Shown one piece after another: positions 14,367 to 22,895 of a stretch of DNA of 44,762 nucleotides. The notes under the pieces were generated by a model. That model saw nothing but the letters and a program-made list of their open reading frames with translations. It ran no database searches and was not told where the DNA came from. Numbering within the stretch: position 1 is the first letter of the stretch; the number at the start of each line of letters is the position of its first letter. Made by a program: the position numbers and the translations under genes. This DNA is from Bacteroidales bacterium UBA5429 (GTDB lineage Bacteria > Bacteroidota > Bacteroidia > Bacteroidales > WCHB1-69). The stretch spans positions 1 through 44,762 of the forward strand of contig DIRT01000029.1 in NCBI GenBank assembly GCA_002427605.1, read 5' to 3'.

Positions 14367-16454
14367 TTAATAACTACCACGCCATTTTCTGATAAACCAT
14401 TCAGCGCTAAATAATAAAATGAGTATCACAAAATAGATGGTGGAGTTGAGTAATAGTGAGAATTTCTTGGAATATGTCGCTACTGTTTTGATTTGATCAT
14501 CCTTTTTAATCAGTTTTTCAAATTCTGACAGCTGCTCTTTAGAAATCATTTGTCCCTTTGAATTATCGGCAATTCCTTGAAGCAATGTATGGTCTGCAAC
14601 CAAGTTTTGAGATTCCAGCATCATCTCCTTCACAGTAAAATGACCCGATTTTTGATAATTTTTGCTTCCCCACTGAGCTTGTGCATGCCAACGGTACTCC
14701 CCGGGAGGAAAATGTCCCACAGACAAGCTATAATTGCGATTCTGTTTGGAGAATTGATAACTGAACTTCTTGCCATCCTCAGACTCAATGATCAGCTCTA
14801 CATCAGCCTCATTTTGAAGTTCATAAGCCTCATTGTAGAGGTCAGCATAGAATTGAATCGGCTCAGATTCATCATAACCACTCTTGGCTACAACCCTGAA
14901 AAAGTCACGATCTCCTTTAACGGACAAAAAGAGTACCATCTTCTGTATCAACTCGTTAAATGCTTCATGATTCTGCTCATAAAGATAGTTGTACCTCTTC
15001 CAGTCTGCGATGCCGCTCCCGACAATCACACCATTTTTAACCCCCACATTTTCATTGAACAGAATAAGAGGGTAGGGGGTTTCAACACCGGCAATTTTTT
15101 GATACAGGAAAGTAGAGGCGGAAACTGCTGTTTTGTAATCTCCAAAAGGAGTAATCAACGGTGGAACCCTTTGCAAAAACTGTTTTAGCTCTTCAGAGTA
15201 CGAAAAAAGAATAAAATTATCGTTGTGAAGTGCCGCCGCTTCGTTGGTTAATTTCTTATTCTGATTGATTGTAACCCCGGTTTGAAGGTTGTTGATGCGG
15301 GCATAATCGCTTTTAGGTCCCAAGATATAGAGAACAGATCTCTTTTGTTTTTGAAGTTCCTGGGTTAAATCTTGCACCGGTTTGCGTGTAGAGGGTAATT
15401 GATGAAGAATCACCAGTGAATAAGGGGTGATATCTTTCTTAAATTCATCAATGGAATAGACCTCCGTTTCATATTTTTCAACGATATCCAGTGCAGACTT
15501 GATGGCAGCCACATCAGGGTGAGGCGCATTGTAAACAATGGCGATTTTCTCTTTTTGATCCACTACCTCAATATATAGGTTGCTTTTATTGTTTTTGTGT
15601 GTTAATTCACCCTCCAGCGGAGTTACTTCCACCTGATATCGCTTGATCCCTTTTTCCTTGGTTTCCAAAGTGGTTCGGAAGGTTTCATAGTATTGATTCG
15701 AGTTAATGGAAAAGTTCTCCCTGACTAACTCTTTCCCGTTTTCTGAGATGGTTAAACTGAATTTTTGTCCCTTTAACTTATTGGCAGCCAGCTTAATCTC
15801 TATCGGGAAATGATTTCCTTTAAAGGTCTGTCTGTTGTGGATAATTTGAGCAATAAATATATCCGGTTCTGCTTCAGGATTGCCTAAACCTACAGTATAA
15901 ATCGGAGATTTGATCTTTTGTGTCTGATAATAAGGATTAGAACCGCGATTGTAAATTCCATCACTGACCAGGAGTACAGCCCCGAGGTTTCGGTGTGTGT
16001 ATAACAGTTCAATTTGATCAAAAAAGTCGGAAATATTGGTCGCTTTATCCTGATAATTGAGTTCATCAAATCTACCTCTTCGGGATTGATTTCCAATCAG
16101 ATAGGGTACTACTTCATACTTTCCATCCAGTTGATCCTCCAATTTTTTGAGCTGAGTAATCAATTCCGTTTTATAAAAAGCTGAATCCTTTGATAAGATA
16201 ACCGATTCGGAATTATCAACTCCAATCACGATAACCGGTTTTTCAGACTCTTTAACGGTTAATTTGGTTAAGGGTCCTAAAAGCAAAAAAGAGACCATTG
16301 AGATGGCACTCCAGCGCAGTATAATCAACGCAATTCGGTAATTTTTTCCAAAATCAATCTCTCTGTTTTTGTAGTATAGAATAGCTGCATAGACTCCCCC
16401 CAACAGTAAACAAAAGATAATCAGCCACAAAGGATACTCAGTAATAATAGTCAT
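14367..16454 (-). CDS. VWA-like large membrane protein
   Basis: 695 residues from the start I prefer (ATG at 16452-16454). Two N-terminal membrane helices (about 7-25 and 40-62) are followed by a von Willebrand A-like strand VIVIGVDNSESVIL (about 73-86) and AVLLVSDGIYNRG (about 159-171). A long extracytoplasmic part with beta-rich segments follows, then one C-terminal helix (about 668-690) and a basic tail. A longer reading frame extends to 16625, but its extra 57 residues translate heptamer repeats and lie upstream of a perfect promoter at 16474-16504, so they cannot be expressed from it. Paired with DUF4159 downstream. Confidence 0.88.
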   Translation of the reverse strand: MTIITEYPLWLIIFCLLLGGVYAAILYYKNREIDFGKNYRIALIILRWSAISMVSFLLLGPLTKLTVKESEKPVIVIGVDNSESVILSKDSAFYKTELITQLKKLEDQLDGKYEVVPYLIGNQSRRGRFDELNYQDKATNISDFFDQIELLYTHRNLGAVLLVSDGIYNRGSNPYYQTQKIKSPIYTVGLGNPEAEPDIFIAQIIHNRQTFKGNHFPIEIKLAANKLKGQKFSLTISENGKELVRENFSINSNQYYETFRTTLETKEKGIKRYQVEVTPLEGELTHKNNKSNLYIEVVDQKEKIAIVYNAPHPDVAAIKSALDIVEKYETEVYSIDEFKKDITPYSLVILHQLPSTRKPVQDLTQELQKQKRSVLYILGPKSDYARINNLQTGVTINQNKKLTNEAAALHNDNFILFSYSEELKQFLQRVPPLITPFGDYKTAVSASTFLYQKIAGVETPYPLILFNENVGVKNGVIVGSGIADWKRYNYLYEQNHEAFNELIQKMVLFLSVKGDRDFFRVVAKSGYDESEPIQFYADLYNEAYELQNEADVELIIESEDGKKFSYQFSKQNRNYSLSVGHFPPGEYRWHAQAQWGSKNYQKSGHFTVKEMMLESQNLVADHTLLQGIADNSKGQMISKEQLSEFEKLIKKDDQIKTVATYSKKFSLLLNSTIYFVILILLFSAEWFIRKWRGSY

Positions 16455-16473
16455 CTCATTCTCAATTAACCCG

Positions 16474-16504
16474 CAAAGATACAATGAAATTTCGAAATCC
16501 TCAA
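16474..16504 (-). promoter_or_regulatory. Full promoter for the VWA-like gene
   Basis: On the minus strand TTG (16502-16504), 20 bases, TATCTTTG (16474-16481), a perfect Bacteroidota promoter 20 bases before the chosen ATG. Its core TTTCATTGTATCTTTGC recurs exactly in the promoter at 40780. Confidence 0.85.
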
Positions 16505-16507
16505 TCA

Positions 16508-16573
16508 TTCCGCCTTCCGCCTTCCGATTTCCGCCTTTACTTCTTACTTCATATTTCTTACTTCTTACTTTAA
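16508..16573 (-). repeat. Mosaic GAA-N4 heptamer tract
   Basis: Read on the minus strand: GAAGTAA, GAAATAT, GAAGTAA, GAAGTAAAGGCG, GAAATCG, GAAGGCG, GAAGGCG. GAA recurs every seven bases with one insertion, while the other four bases change. Sits between G-rich element C and the promoter of the VWA-like gene. Confidence 0.8.
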
Positions 16574-16579
16574 AATATT

Positions 16580-16627
16580 GGGGGGCAGCATGGAAAGTGT
16601 CGTTTTTGTCATTCCATTTCCCCACTC
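16580..16627 (-). repeat. Dispersed G-rich element, copy C
   Basis: 48 bp on the minus strand from GAGTGGGG to CTGCCCCCC with central CAAAAACGACA. It points toward the promoter of the VWA-like gene about 80 bases away. The following plus-strand stretch (16628-16778) is AT-rich with no gene I can support. Confidence 0.75.
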
Positions 16628-16778
16628 TGGAAATCGAAACTGTTTGATATTGAGTGCTTCTGATAAGAACAGTATTGCGGTTAATTGTACCAATAAGTTG
16701 TTACTTTTTAATTTGTTTTTTTGTTATTTTTTTTTTGAAGTAATTGATAATCAGATAGATATATTTATAAAATATAAC

Positions 16779-16809
16779 TTGATTTTCTCAAAAAAAACAA
16801 TTAAATTTG
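16779..16809 (+). promoter_or_regulatory. Full promoter for the T9SS cargo gene
   Basis: TTG (16779-16781), 20 bases, TAAATTTG (16802-16809), a perfect -33/-7 pair, 29 bases before the ATG at 16839. The TTG at 16821 that could lengthen the frame is downstream of the box too, but it would spoil the signal peptide start. Confidence 0.85.
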
Positions 16810-16838
16810 TAGCATAAGAATTGAAAATTTTTATCGAT

Positions 16839-18143
16839 ATGAAAAAGTCAATTTTCGTCCTATTGTTTTTAATGTCCATGGCATTATCCGCTCAAAATCA
16901 ATGGACATATTTGCGTACTCTTTCCTATAATATTCCCGAAGGTCCTCCTCCAATGCATATAACGGGTTATGATTGTAATTTTGATGGAGTAGGTTATGCT
17001 TCCATGGATTTTGGGTTGTACGGTACAACGATTTACACAATATACGGTAATTCTGGAGGTCCGATTAATTATAATAGCAAGGCTACAGTCTATGAAATTA
17101 ATGAATCTACAGGGGGAATGTTAGTTGTATACTCGGATTATGGATTTGGAGCAGTTGGAAAAGCTATGGTCACAGAGAAAAAGTTGGGCAAAGTGTATCG
17201 ATTTGGAACCTATCAGGGAATTCCTGCTTTTCGTGTATTAGACAACACGGGAAATGTGACTTCTCTAGTGGTACATCCATGGGGATGGACACACTGTTTT
17301 AGTGCATTGGATGAAAATCATTTGTATTCCATTTATGAAGTTGGATATGCCGGTGGAATACACTTGATACTCTACTCCCAAATCAATGGTGTTGGTACAG
17401 CAATAGATACTCTTCCTAACTTTTATACGCCCAAAAAAATAGATTTTCCTGCAACAGATCGAGGTTATATGTCTGTCGTAGATGAAGAAAATGATATCAC
17501 TGTATGGAAGCTACTGCGCTGTTCAAGCGATTTGCGTTCCTGGGATGCTATTTATCAAACATCGGATCCCATCGCAGATTTTGTCTTTGATGAAGTGAAT
17601 ACCGGATATGCCGTTGTACGTCCCGGAATCATAATTAAAACAACAGATGGAGGAGAAACATGGGATACTATCTATAATAATCCAAATCAGACTTTAAATC
17701 GAGTAGATGTTGTCGATGAGAATATTGTTTTTGCTTGTGGAAATAATGGATTGATATTAAGAACTGTTGATGGAGGAGCGCAATGGACACAAGATCCTTT
17801 CACCTCAACTGATAATCTGGATCAGATCATTATGTTTGATAAAAATAATGGATATGCAATGAGCGGACGTAATTGCTACCGATTAACATCTATAGCTCCC
17901 GATAAAGATCCCCAATTTGATATAGCTCCAAATCCAAGTGTTGGTGCAACAAAGATAACCTCAAGAGATATGATGAAAACTCTTGAAGTTATTGATAATA
18001 CCGGAAAAGTTTTACTTGTACAAGAGGTTGAAAGTAAGGAATATATTCTCAATTATTTTCCACACTCCACCGGAATCTATTTCATAAGGGTAACCTTTGC
18101 CAATGGAAAACAAAATAGTGAAAAAATTCTTTTTGCTCATTAA
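16839..18143 (+). CDS. Secreted protein with BNR-like repeats and T9SS type A sorting domain
   Basis: 434 residues. Signal peptide MKKSIFVLLFLMSMALSAQ, then a beta-propeller-like body. Late in it are IIKTTDGGETW and ILRTVDGGAQW, Asp-box (BNR) motifs as in Ycf48-like and sialidase propellers, each in a repeat of about 40 residues. The last 70 residues (from IAPNPSVGATKI to KQNSEKILFAH) are a type A sorting domain that directs export by the type IX system to the cell surface. No catalytic residues are evident, so it may be an adhesin-like or scaffold protein. Stand-alone gene with its own promoter. Confidence 0.88.
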   Translation: MKKSIFVLLFLMSMALSAQNQWTYLRTLSYNIPEGPPPMHITGYDCNFDGVGYASMDFGLYGTTIYTIYGNSGGPINYNSKATVYEINESTGGMLVVYSDYGFGAVGKAMVTEKKLGKVYRFGTYQGIPAFRVLDNTGNVTSLVVHPWGWTHCFSALDENHLYSIYEVGYAGGIHLILYSQINGVGTAIDTLPNFYTPKKIDFPATDRGYMSVVDEENDITVWKLLRCSSDLRSWDAIYQTSDPIADFVFDEVNTGYAVVRPGIIIKTTDGGETWDTIYNNPNQTLNRVDVVDENIVFACGNNGLILRTVDGGAQWTQDPFTSTDNLDQIIMFDKNNGYAMSGRNCYRLTSIAPDKDPQFDIAPNPSVGATKITSRDMMKTLEVIDNTGKVLLVQEVESKEYILNYFPHSTGIYFIRVTFANGKQNSEKILFAH

Positions 18144-18147
18144 TTTA

Positions 18148-18248
18148 AAAGTCGAAAGTCGAAAGTTGAAATGGTTTGACGTGAAAATATAATTTACTGA
18201 TGATCAATCAAATAATTCTAAATTCTAATTTCTAAATTCTAAATTTAA
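18148..18248 (+). repeat. GAA-N4 heptamer tracts between T9SS gene and ung
   Basis: At 18148-18168 AAAGTCG runs three times with one change (GAA followed by AGTC). At 18214-18248 AATTCTA runs four times with one change (GAA followed by TTTA on the minus strand). They fill most of the 124-bp gap and leave no obvious promoter for ung. Confidence 0.75.
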
Positions 18249-18267
18249 TAAATCCGAAATCAAAGCG

Positions 18268-18963
18268 ATGTCACAAGAGTACATAGATCCAGGTTGGCTA
18301 TCCGTATTAAACGATCAATTCCAACAGCCCTATTTTAAGGAGTTGAGACGTTTCGTTGTGCAAGAAAGAGCCAACTATCAGGTTTTTCCGTCTAAAGAAA
18401 ATCTGTTGCGTGCATTTTTGTTGACCCCTTGGGATCAGGTTAAGGTTGTACTGTTGGGACAAGATCCTTACCATGGGGTAGGGCAGGCGCATGGACTCTG
18501 TTTTTCGGTTCCCAATGGAGTTCCGATTCCTAAATCACTGCAAAATATCTACAAAGAGCTGGAAACAGATATGCAGATTATACCTCCCCAAAGTGGTAAT
18601 TTGGAATCCTGGGCGCAACAAGGTATTTTGATGCTCAACGCAATCCTAACGGTTCGGGCGCATTCGGCCGGATCACATCGCAATAAAGGATGGGAAACCT
18701 TCACAGATGCGGTAATCAAGAAGCTTTCTGATGAAAAACAAGGTCTGATTTTCCTTCTTTGGGGAAATTATGCACGCGCTAAAAAAGTCCTGATTGATCA
18801 ATCCAAACATTATATCATTGAGGCTTCACACCCTTCGCCACTCTCAGCTCATGCCGGTTTTTTTGGATCAAAACCATTTTCCAAAATCAATAATATATTG
18901 GTTCAAGAGGGGAAAAAGCCAATTGAGTGGGATTCTATTTGTAGTGAAGAGGGAGCAAGATAA
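18268..18963 (+). CDS. ung: Uracil-DNA glycosylase, family 1
   Basis: Removes uracil from DNA to start base-excision repair. 231 residues with the family-1 motifs GQDPYHG (64-70, catalytic D66), the AHGLCFSVP stretch (74-82), LLWGNYA (163-169) and HPSPLSA (187-193, catalytic H188). No signal peptide. Ends six bases before the convergent RNase H gene, with no terminator between them. Confidence 0.97.
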   Translation: MSQEYIDPGWLSVLNDQFQQPYFKELRRFVVQERANYQVFPSKENLLRAFLLTPWDQVKVVLLGQDPYHGVGQAHGLCFSVPNGVPIPKSLQNIYKELETDMQIIPPQSGNLESWAQQGILMLNAILTVRAHSAGSHRNKGWETFTDAVIKKLSDEKQGLIFLLWGNYARAKKVLIDQSKHYIIEASHPSPLSAHAGFFGSKPFSKINNILVQEGKKPIEWDSICSEEGAR

Positions 18964-18969
18964 AATTTT

Positions 18970-19611
18970 CTACTTCCGACCAAAATCAGCAGGAATCTCC
19001 CCCCAATTTTTTGTATTCCATTTTAATATAGGAGTATCAAAACTATTGTTTTGTAGCCAAAACTCCGCCCGACCTAAAAGGTCAAAAATGATACTATTCT
19101 CTTCAGTCGGTAATACAATAGATTTGTGTTTTTTATGACGTACCCACGCAATTGCTGTTATACTATCGCTATAAATAGGGAGTGAGCTACCTTGCTGTTT
19201 GAGTAGTGCTAAACCATGGACTAAAGCTAAAAATTCACCAATATTGTTACTGGCACCTTTGTAAGGTCCCTGATGAAACCATAATTTACCTGTTCCCGCA
19301 TGAACACCGCGGTACTCCATCAATCCGGTGGTCATATTACAAGCAGCATCAACTGTTAAGCTGTTTAAAATAGGTTGCGATTCACCGGGAGCCAAAAAGT
19401 CAAACTTTTTATTGTTCCCAAATGGAGAAACACGTTTATAGTAGTTGCTGTAACCTTCCTTAAAAGCAGTTTCCGCTTCGATTCGGGATTCAAATGCCTT
19501 ATATTTAGCTCCTTCAAAGCCAAAAACCTGAGCTTTGCAATCTTCCCAATTATCAAAAATACCACAGATTCTACCTTCCCAAACCACATAAGATTTTTTT
19601 TTAGTTGCCAT
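18970..19611 (-). CDS. rnhA: Ribonuclease HI with N-terminal hybrid-binding domain
   Basis: 213 residues from the ATG at 19609-19611; an upstream extension in the same frame is AT-rich and lies across the promoter. Residues 8-45 (YVVWEGRICGIFDNWEDC, then VFGFEGAKYKAF) form the N-terminal RNase_H1_N/viroplasmin-like domain that binds RNA-DNA hybrids. The catalytic domain follows with acidic residues D88 (VDAACN), E126 (NIGEFLAL), D149 (IYSDSITA) and D209 (IPADFGRK). Degrades RNA in RNA-DNA hybrids in the cytoplasm. Divergent from the gldH-like gene. Confidence 0.94.
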   Translation of the reverse strand: MATKKKSYVVWEGRICGIFDNWEDCKAQVFGFEGAKYKAFESRIEAETAFKEGYSNYYKRVSPFGNNKKFDFLAPGESQPILNSLTVDAACNMTTGLMEYRGVHAGTGKLWFHQGPYKGASNNIGEFLALVHGLALLKQQGSSLPIYSDSITAIAWVRHKKHKSIVLPTEENSIIFDLLGRAEFWLQNNSFDTPILKWNTKNWGEIPADFGRK

Positions 19612-19634
19612 GTTAGATTTATTTATTAATTTTG

Positions 19635-19642
19635 TAGTTTTG
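19635..19642 (+). promoter_or_regulatory. -7 box (TAGTTTTG) of the gldH-like gene
   Basis: Exact TAnnTTTG, 38 bases before the ATG at 19681. It nearly abuts the opposite -7 box at 19649-19656, so the two promoters overlap face to face. Confidence 0.5.
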
Positions 19643-19648
19643 AAAGAA

Positions 19649-19656
19649 CAAAAATA
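19649..19656 (-). promoter_or_regulatory. -7 box (TATTTTTG) of rnhA
   Basis: Exact TAnnTTTG on the minus strand, 37 bases before the rnhA ATG. Confidence 0.5.
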
Positions 19657-19680
19657 AATAAAATTAAATTTATAAAAGAG

Positions 19681-20190
19681 ATGAAAAAAAATATTTATAA
19701 ACAATCCTTTGCTTCTTTTTCTTACTTGTTGATAATCAATGTAATACTAATTTCTTCTTTCTCTTGTAATCGCACAAAACCTTTTTTTGAAGAATCTGTG
19801 GAGTTTGCCAATAGCAATTGGGATTTTGAGAATCGAATGGTAACTTTTGAAAAACAGATTGAAGGTTCTGATATTCCTTATCAGGTTTTTGTTGATCTGG
19901 ATTTGGAGCACGATCTGGAAATGGAACAGTTCCCACTTACTTTATCAATATACTCTGACCAGGGTGAGGAAACCCATAAACAACTGTTTTTTTTCTTTCC
20001 GGTGGTTGCAGATAATGGAATGACCTCCCCCAATACTCCGAAAATTTTAACAAAAGAGGTCTATTCTGAGAAGTATTTTAACAATTCAGCCAAATATACT
20101 TTTAAAATCCTACGTAAATCATCAAAATATGATCTTTTTGGGATTAAAGCAGTAAAGTTGAGAATTGTTCCTAAAAAGATAAAGTCTTAA
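19681..20190 (+). CDS. gldH: GldH-like gliding motility lipoprotein
   Basis: 169-residue lipoprotein. The N-terminal hydrophobic stretch ends SSFSC with C29 as the lipidated residue. The body is beta-rich: NSNWDFENRMVTFEKQI, IPYQVFVDLDLEHD and, at the end, LFGIKAVKLRIVPKK. Length, lipobox, the opening of the mature protein and the closing beta-strand resemble GldH, a lipoprotein linked to gliding and type IX secretion. The match is by pattern only, so a generic lipoprotein is possible. No other gld genes are near, though several T9SS substrates are in the window. Confidence 0.6.
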   Translation: MKKNIYKQSFASFSYLLIINVILISSFSCNRTKPFFEESVEFANSNWDFENRMVTFEKQIEGSDIPYQVFVDLDLEHDLEMEQFPLTLSIYSDQGEETHKQLFFFFPVVADNGMTSPNTPKILTKEVYSEKYFNNSAKYTFKILRKSSKYDLFGIKAVKLRIVPKKIKS

Positions 20191-20257
20191 TTTTTAGATT
20201 GTTATATTTTTTGTTTTTCCTTTAAATATTCTAATATTTTCACTTTTCTTTTTTTAG

Positions 20258-20265
20258 TAATTTTG
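20258..20265 (+). promoter_or_regulatory. -7 box (TAATTTTG) of comM
   Basis: Exact TAnnTTTG, 29 bases before the ATG at 20295. No clean -33. Confidence 0.5.
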
Positions 20266-20294
20266 GAGTTCTTAATAACTCTAATTGCTATATT

Positions 20295-21836
20295 ATGCTC
20301 GTAAGAACTTTTGGATGCGCCTTGATGGGATGCGCAGCAATCCCCATTACTGTAGAAGTGAATGTTGAAATAGGAGTCAACTTTTGTTTGGTTGGTTTGC
20401 CCGATAGTGCCGTGAAAGAGAGCCAGCAGCGGGTTGACACAGCATTGAAATGTTACGGTTATAAGATTCCCGGTAAAAAGATTGTGATCAATATGGCTCC
20501 TGCCGATATCCGAAAGGAGGGTTCCGCTTATGATTTGACGTTGGCGGTAGGGATTCTGGTCGCCTCAGAGCAGATCAAGGGTGCCGATCAGGTTGAAGAT
20601 TACATCATCATGGGAGAACTCTCTTTGGATGGCACTTTACAGCCAATTCGCGGAGCGTTACCGTTAGCTATTGAAGCACGAAAAATGGGCAAAAAAGGTG
20701 TGATTCTGCCCATTCAGAATGCTCGGGAAGCAGCTATCGTTTCCAATATCGATGTTTTAGGTGTGGAAAATATCAAACAGGTAATCGATTTCTTTGATCA
20801 ACAGATTGAAATTCCCAAAACGATTGTCAATACCAGAAAGGAGTTTCAGGAGAGTTTAAACGAATATGAGTTTGATTTTGCAGATGTCAAAGGTCAGGAG
20901 AATATTAAAAGAGCTTTGGAAATAGCTGCGGGCGGGGGACATAATGTGATCCTGATTGGTCCTCCCGGCTCCGGTAAAACGATGCTGGCAAAACGTCTTC
21001 CCTCGATACTGCCTCCGCTCAGTCTCGAAGAAGCACTGGAAACGACAAAAATTCACTCGGTAGCCGGAAAGATGGGACGTTACTCCTCTCTCATCTCCGT
21101 ACGTCCTTTCCGTGCCCCACACCATACCATTTCCGATGTAGCTTTAGTGGGCGGGGGAACTCATCCTCAACCCGGAGAAATCTCCCTGGCACACAATGGA
21201 GTGCTTTTCCTGGATGAACTACCGGAATTTAAACGAACCGTTTTAGAGGTAATGCGCCAACCCTTAGAGGATCGCTATGTGAGTATATCACGATCCAAGT
21301 ATTCTGTAGAGTTTCCCGCTTCTTTTATGTTTGTTGCAGCAATGAATCCTTGTCCCTGCGGAAATTATAATCATCCCACTATCCCTTGTACTTGTGGACA
21401 AGGCGTAGTGCAGAAATATCTCAATAAAGTATCTGGTCCGCTGATGGATAGAATCGATATTCATGTCGAAGTGGTACCTGTTTCTCATGAAGAGCTGGCT
21501 TCGCAAGCTCCGGTAGAAAAGAGCGATCAGATTCGGGCAAGGGTAGTAGCCGCCAGGGGAATACAAAAGAAGAGATTCCAAAATTATCCAGGACTCTTTG
21601 CTAATGCGCAAATGAGTAGCAGACAGGTTCGAAAATATTGTGTTGTCTCTCCGGCAGGTAAAGCACTACTTAAAGTAGCTATGGAAAGATTAGGACTTTC
21701 AGCCAGAGCATACGATCGAATACTAAAAGTAGCTCGTACCATTGCCGACCTGGACAATTCTGAAAATATACAAACTGAACATCTCGCTGAAGCGATTAAC
21801 TTTAGAAGCTTGGATAGAGATAGTTGGGGAAAATAG
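20295..21836 (+). CDS. comM: YifB/ComM family AAA+ ATPase
   Basis: 513 residues. The N-terminal LonS5-like domain (1-180) contains VGLPDSAVKESQQRV (33-47). Next is a Mg-chelatase-type AAA+ module with Walker A GPPGSGKT (222-229) and Walker B VLFLDELPEF (about 300-309). A Cys cluster NPCPCGNY...PCTCGQG (about 354-374) and a C-terminal helical domain (SARAYDRILKVARTIADL) complete the family layout. ComM is a hexameric helicase that promotes branch migration during integration of transformed DNA; that role is known in gammaproteobacteria and only inferred here. Confidence 0.95.
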   Translation: MLVRTFGCALMGCAAIPITVEVNVEIGVNFCLVGLPDSAVKESQQRVDTALKCYGYKIPGKKIVINMAPADIRKEGSAYDLTLAVGILVASEQIKGADQVEDYIIMGELSLDGTLQPIRGALPLAIEARKMGKKGVILPIQNAREAAIVSNIDVLGVENIKQVIDFFDQQIEIPKTIVNTRKEFQESLNEYEFDFADVKGQENIKRALEIAAGGGHNVILIGPPGSGKTMLAKRLPSILPPLSLEEALETTKIHSVAGKMGRYSSLISVRPFRAPHHTISDVALVGGGTHPQPGEISLAHNGVLFLDELPEFKRTVLEVMRQPLEDRYVSISRSKYSVEFPASFMFVAAMNPCPCGNYNHPTIPCTCGQGVVQKYLNKVSGPLMDRIDIHVEVVPVSHEELASQAPVEKSDQIRARVVAARGIQKKRFQNYPGLFANAQMSSRQVRKYCVVSPAGKALLKVAMERLGLSARAYDRILKVARTIADLDNSENIQTEHLAEAINFRSLDRDSWGK

Positions 21837-21850
21837 AGTAAAACTCTACA

Positions 21851-22252
21851 TTATTCTTCACCACCACCGCTTGAAGTGTCAAATGAAACAATATCACTAT
21901 AACCTGTACCGGCATTGGTTTTTACGTAGGTTCGGATATAATATTTTGTGTTATTGAGTGTTAACTTAGTCTGATATCTGAAAGTGGTCTCTTTTGTATT
22001 TCTTTCAACTACTTCAACAGTAGAATATTGATCCAGATGGGATGGAACTTCACTCAAACTATAAATACCACCCTGTTCAGTAAAGTTGATACAGCCACCA
22101 TCATTTACAATGGTAACATCACAGGTTACAACTCTAGATTCGGGATCATAAGTAGCCTCCATTTTGAGTGTGGCGGGTTCAAAATCAATACATCCCGCAA
22201 ATAGAACCAAAAGAGAAAAAAGTACAAATAGTGACGTGATTCTTCTTTTCAT
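21851..22252 (-). CDS. Small lipoprotein with fibronectin-like fold
   Basis: 133 residues from the ATG at 22250-22252. Signal peptide with lipobox LLVLFAGC (lipid cysteine at about 20). The mature part is a single beta-sandwich-like domain: KMEATYDPESRVVTCDVTI, then TKYYIRTYVKTNAGTGYSD near the end, the YYIRTYVKTNAGTGYSD signature of Bacteroidota Ig/FN3-type lipoproteins. It ends in a Ser/Gly/Glu tail. A TAATTTTG box lies 25 bases upstream. Convergent with comM, with 14 bases between stops. Confidence 0.82.
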   Translation of the reverse strand: MKRRITSLFVLFSLLVLFAGCIDFEPATLKMEATYDPESRVVTCDVTIVNDGGCINFTEQGGIYSLSEVPSHLDQYSTVEVVERNTKETTFRYQTKLTLNNTKYYIRTYVKTNAGTGYSDIVSFDTSSGGGEE

Positions 22253-22276
22253 AACGACTAAATTAAATTTAAACGA

Positions 22277-22284
22277 CAAAATTA
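22277..22284 (-). promoter_or_regulatory. -7 box (TAATTTTG) of the small lipoprotein
   Basis: Exact TAnnTTTG on the minus strand, 24 bases before the ATG at 22252. This supports that start over the upstream in-frame ATG at 22306, which lies before the box. Confidence 0.55.
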
Positions 22285-22328
22285 GGAAAAAAAATCGAAT
22301 AATCATCTATTTGAATCTAAAATTATCC

Positions 22329-22336
22329 TATTTTTG
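22329..22336 (+). promoter_or_regulatory. -7 box (TATTTTTG) of the DUF6913-dapA-M14 operon
   Basis: Exact TAnnTTTG, 25 bases before the ATG at 22362. Confidence 0.5.
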
Positions 22337-22361
22337 TGAATTCTAAAATAGGTCATTCAAA

Positions 22362-22895
22362 ATGTTGGGAAAAATAAAAAAATATTATTTTACAAAATAC
22401 CTAAAAAAGAATAGGTTTTCTAGAGATAAAGAGATTGTTTCAATTGCTAAAGCAAAACATATTGGAATTATTGCGCATATCACAGATGAAGATTCATACA
22501 AGAGTATTTATGCCATTTTTTCAAAATTGCAATCATTAGGCAAAACAGTCTGGTTGATGGGCTATTACGACGGTAAAGAGGTACCTCACTACTGTTTGCA
22601 ACAATTGACAGCTGACTTTTTCTGTCAGAAACAACTTAACTGGTATGGAAAACCTCAGTTTATTCAGATGAATGACTTTTTAGCCAAACCTTTTAATCTG
22701 CTGATCGATTTTGCGGATCAATCTTTTACCCCGATTCGTTACATTTTGAACCAAAGTCATGCCGGATTGATCGTGGGAACCAACCCCGACTTCCAGGATG
22801 AATATGATCTTTTTATCAAAATGGAAAACAGAACAGATCACGTGGAGGTGCTAAAAAATATCAATTTGTATTTACAAAAACTATCCGGAGAATGA
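22362..22895 (+). CDS. DUF6913 family protein
   Basis: 177-residue cytoplasmic protein with a basic N-terminal segment (KKYYFTKYLKKNRFSRDK) then an alpha/beta core (HIGIIAHITDEDSYKSIYAIF, TVWLMGYYDGKEVP, FNLLIDFADQSFTPIRYIL). The pattern matches DUF6913, found in Bacteroidota next to dapA. Its stop overlaps the dapA start by four bases (ATGA), so the two are translated together. No enzymatic motif is visible, so I assign no function beyond probable linkage to the DAP pathway. Confidence 0.8.
   Translation: MLGKIKKYYFTKYLKKNRFSRDKEIVSIAKAKHIGIIAHITDEDSYKSIYAIFSKLQSLGKTVWLMGYYDGKEVPHYCLQQLTADFFCQKQLNWYGKPQFIQMNDFLAKPFNLLIDFADQSFTPIRYILNQSHAGLIVGTNPDFQDEYDLFIKMENRTDHVEVLKNINLYLQKLSGE

Noticed and set aside
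2551..16651. 14-bp match AACTGTTTGATATT at 2551-2564 and 16638-16651
   Set aside because: Flanking sequence diverges at once on both sides; in an AT-rich window of this size a single short match is not convincing.
16578..16817. Plus-strand frame of 79 codons starting in the G-rich element
   Set aside because: It begins inside a repeat, ends in a Phe-rich and AT-rich stretch and overlaps the promoter of the next gene. No family or signal is visible.
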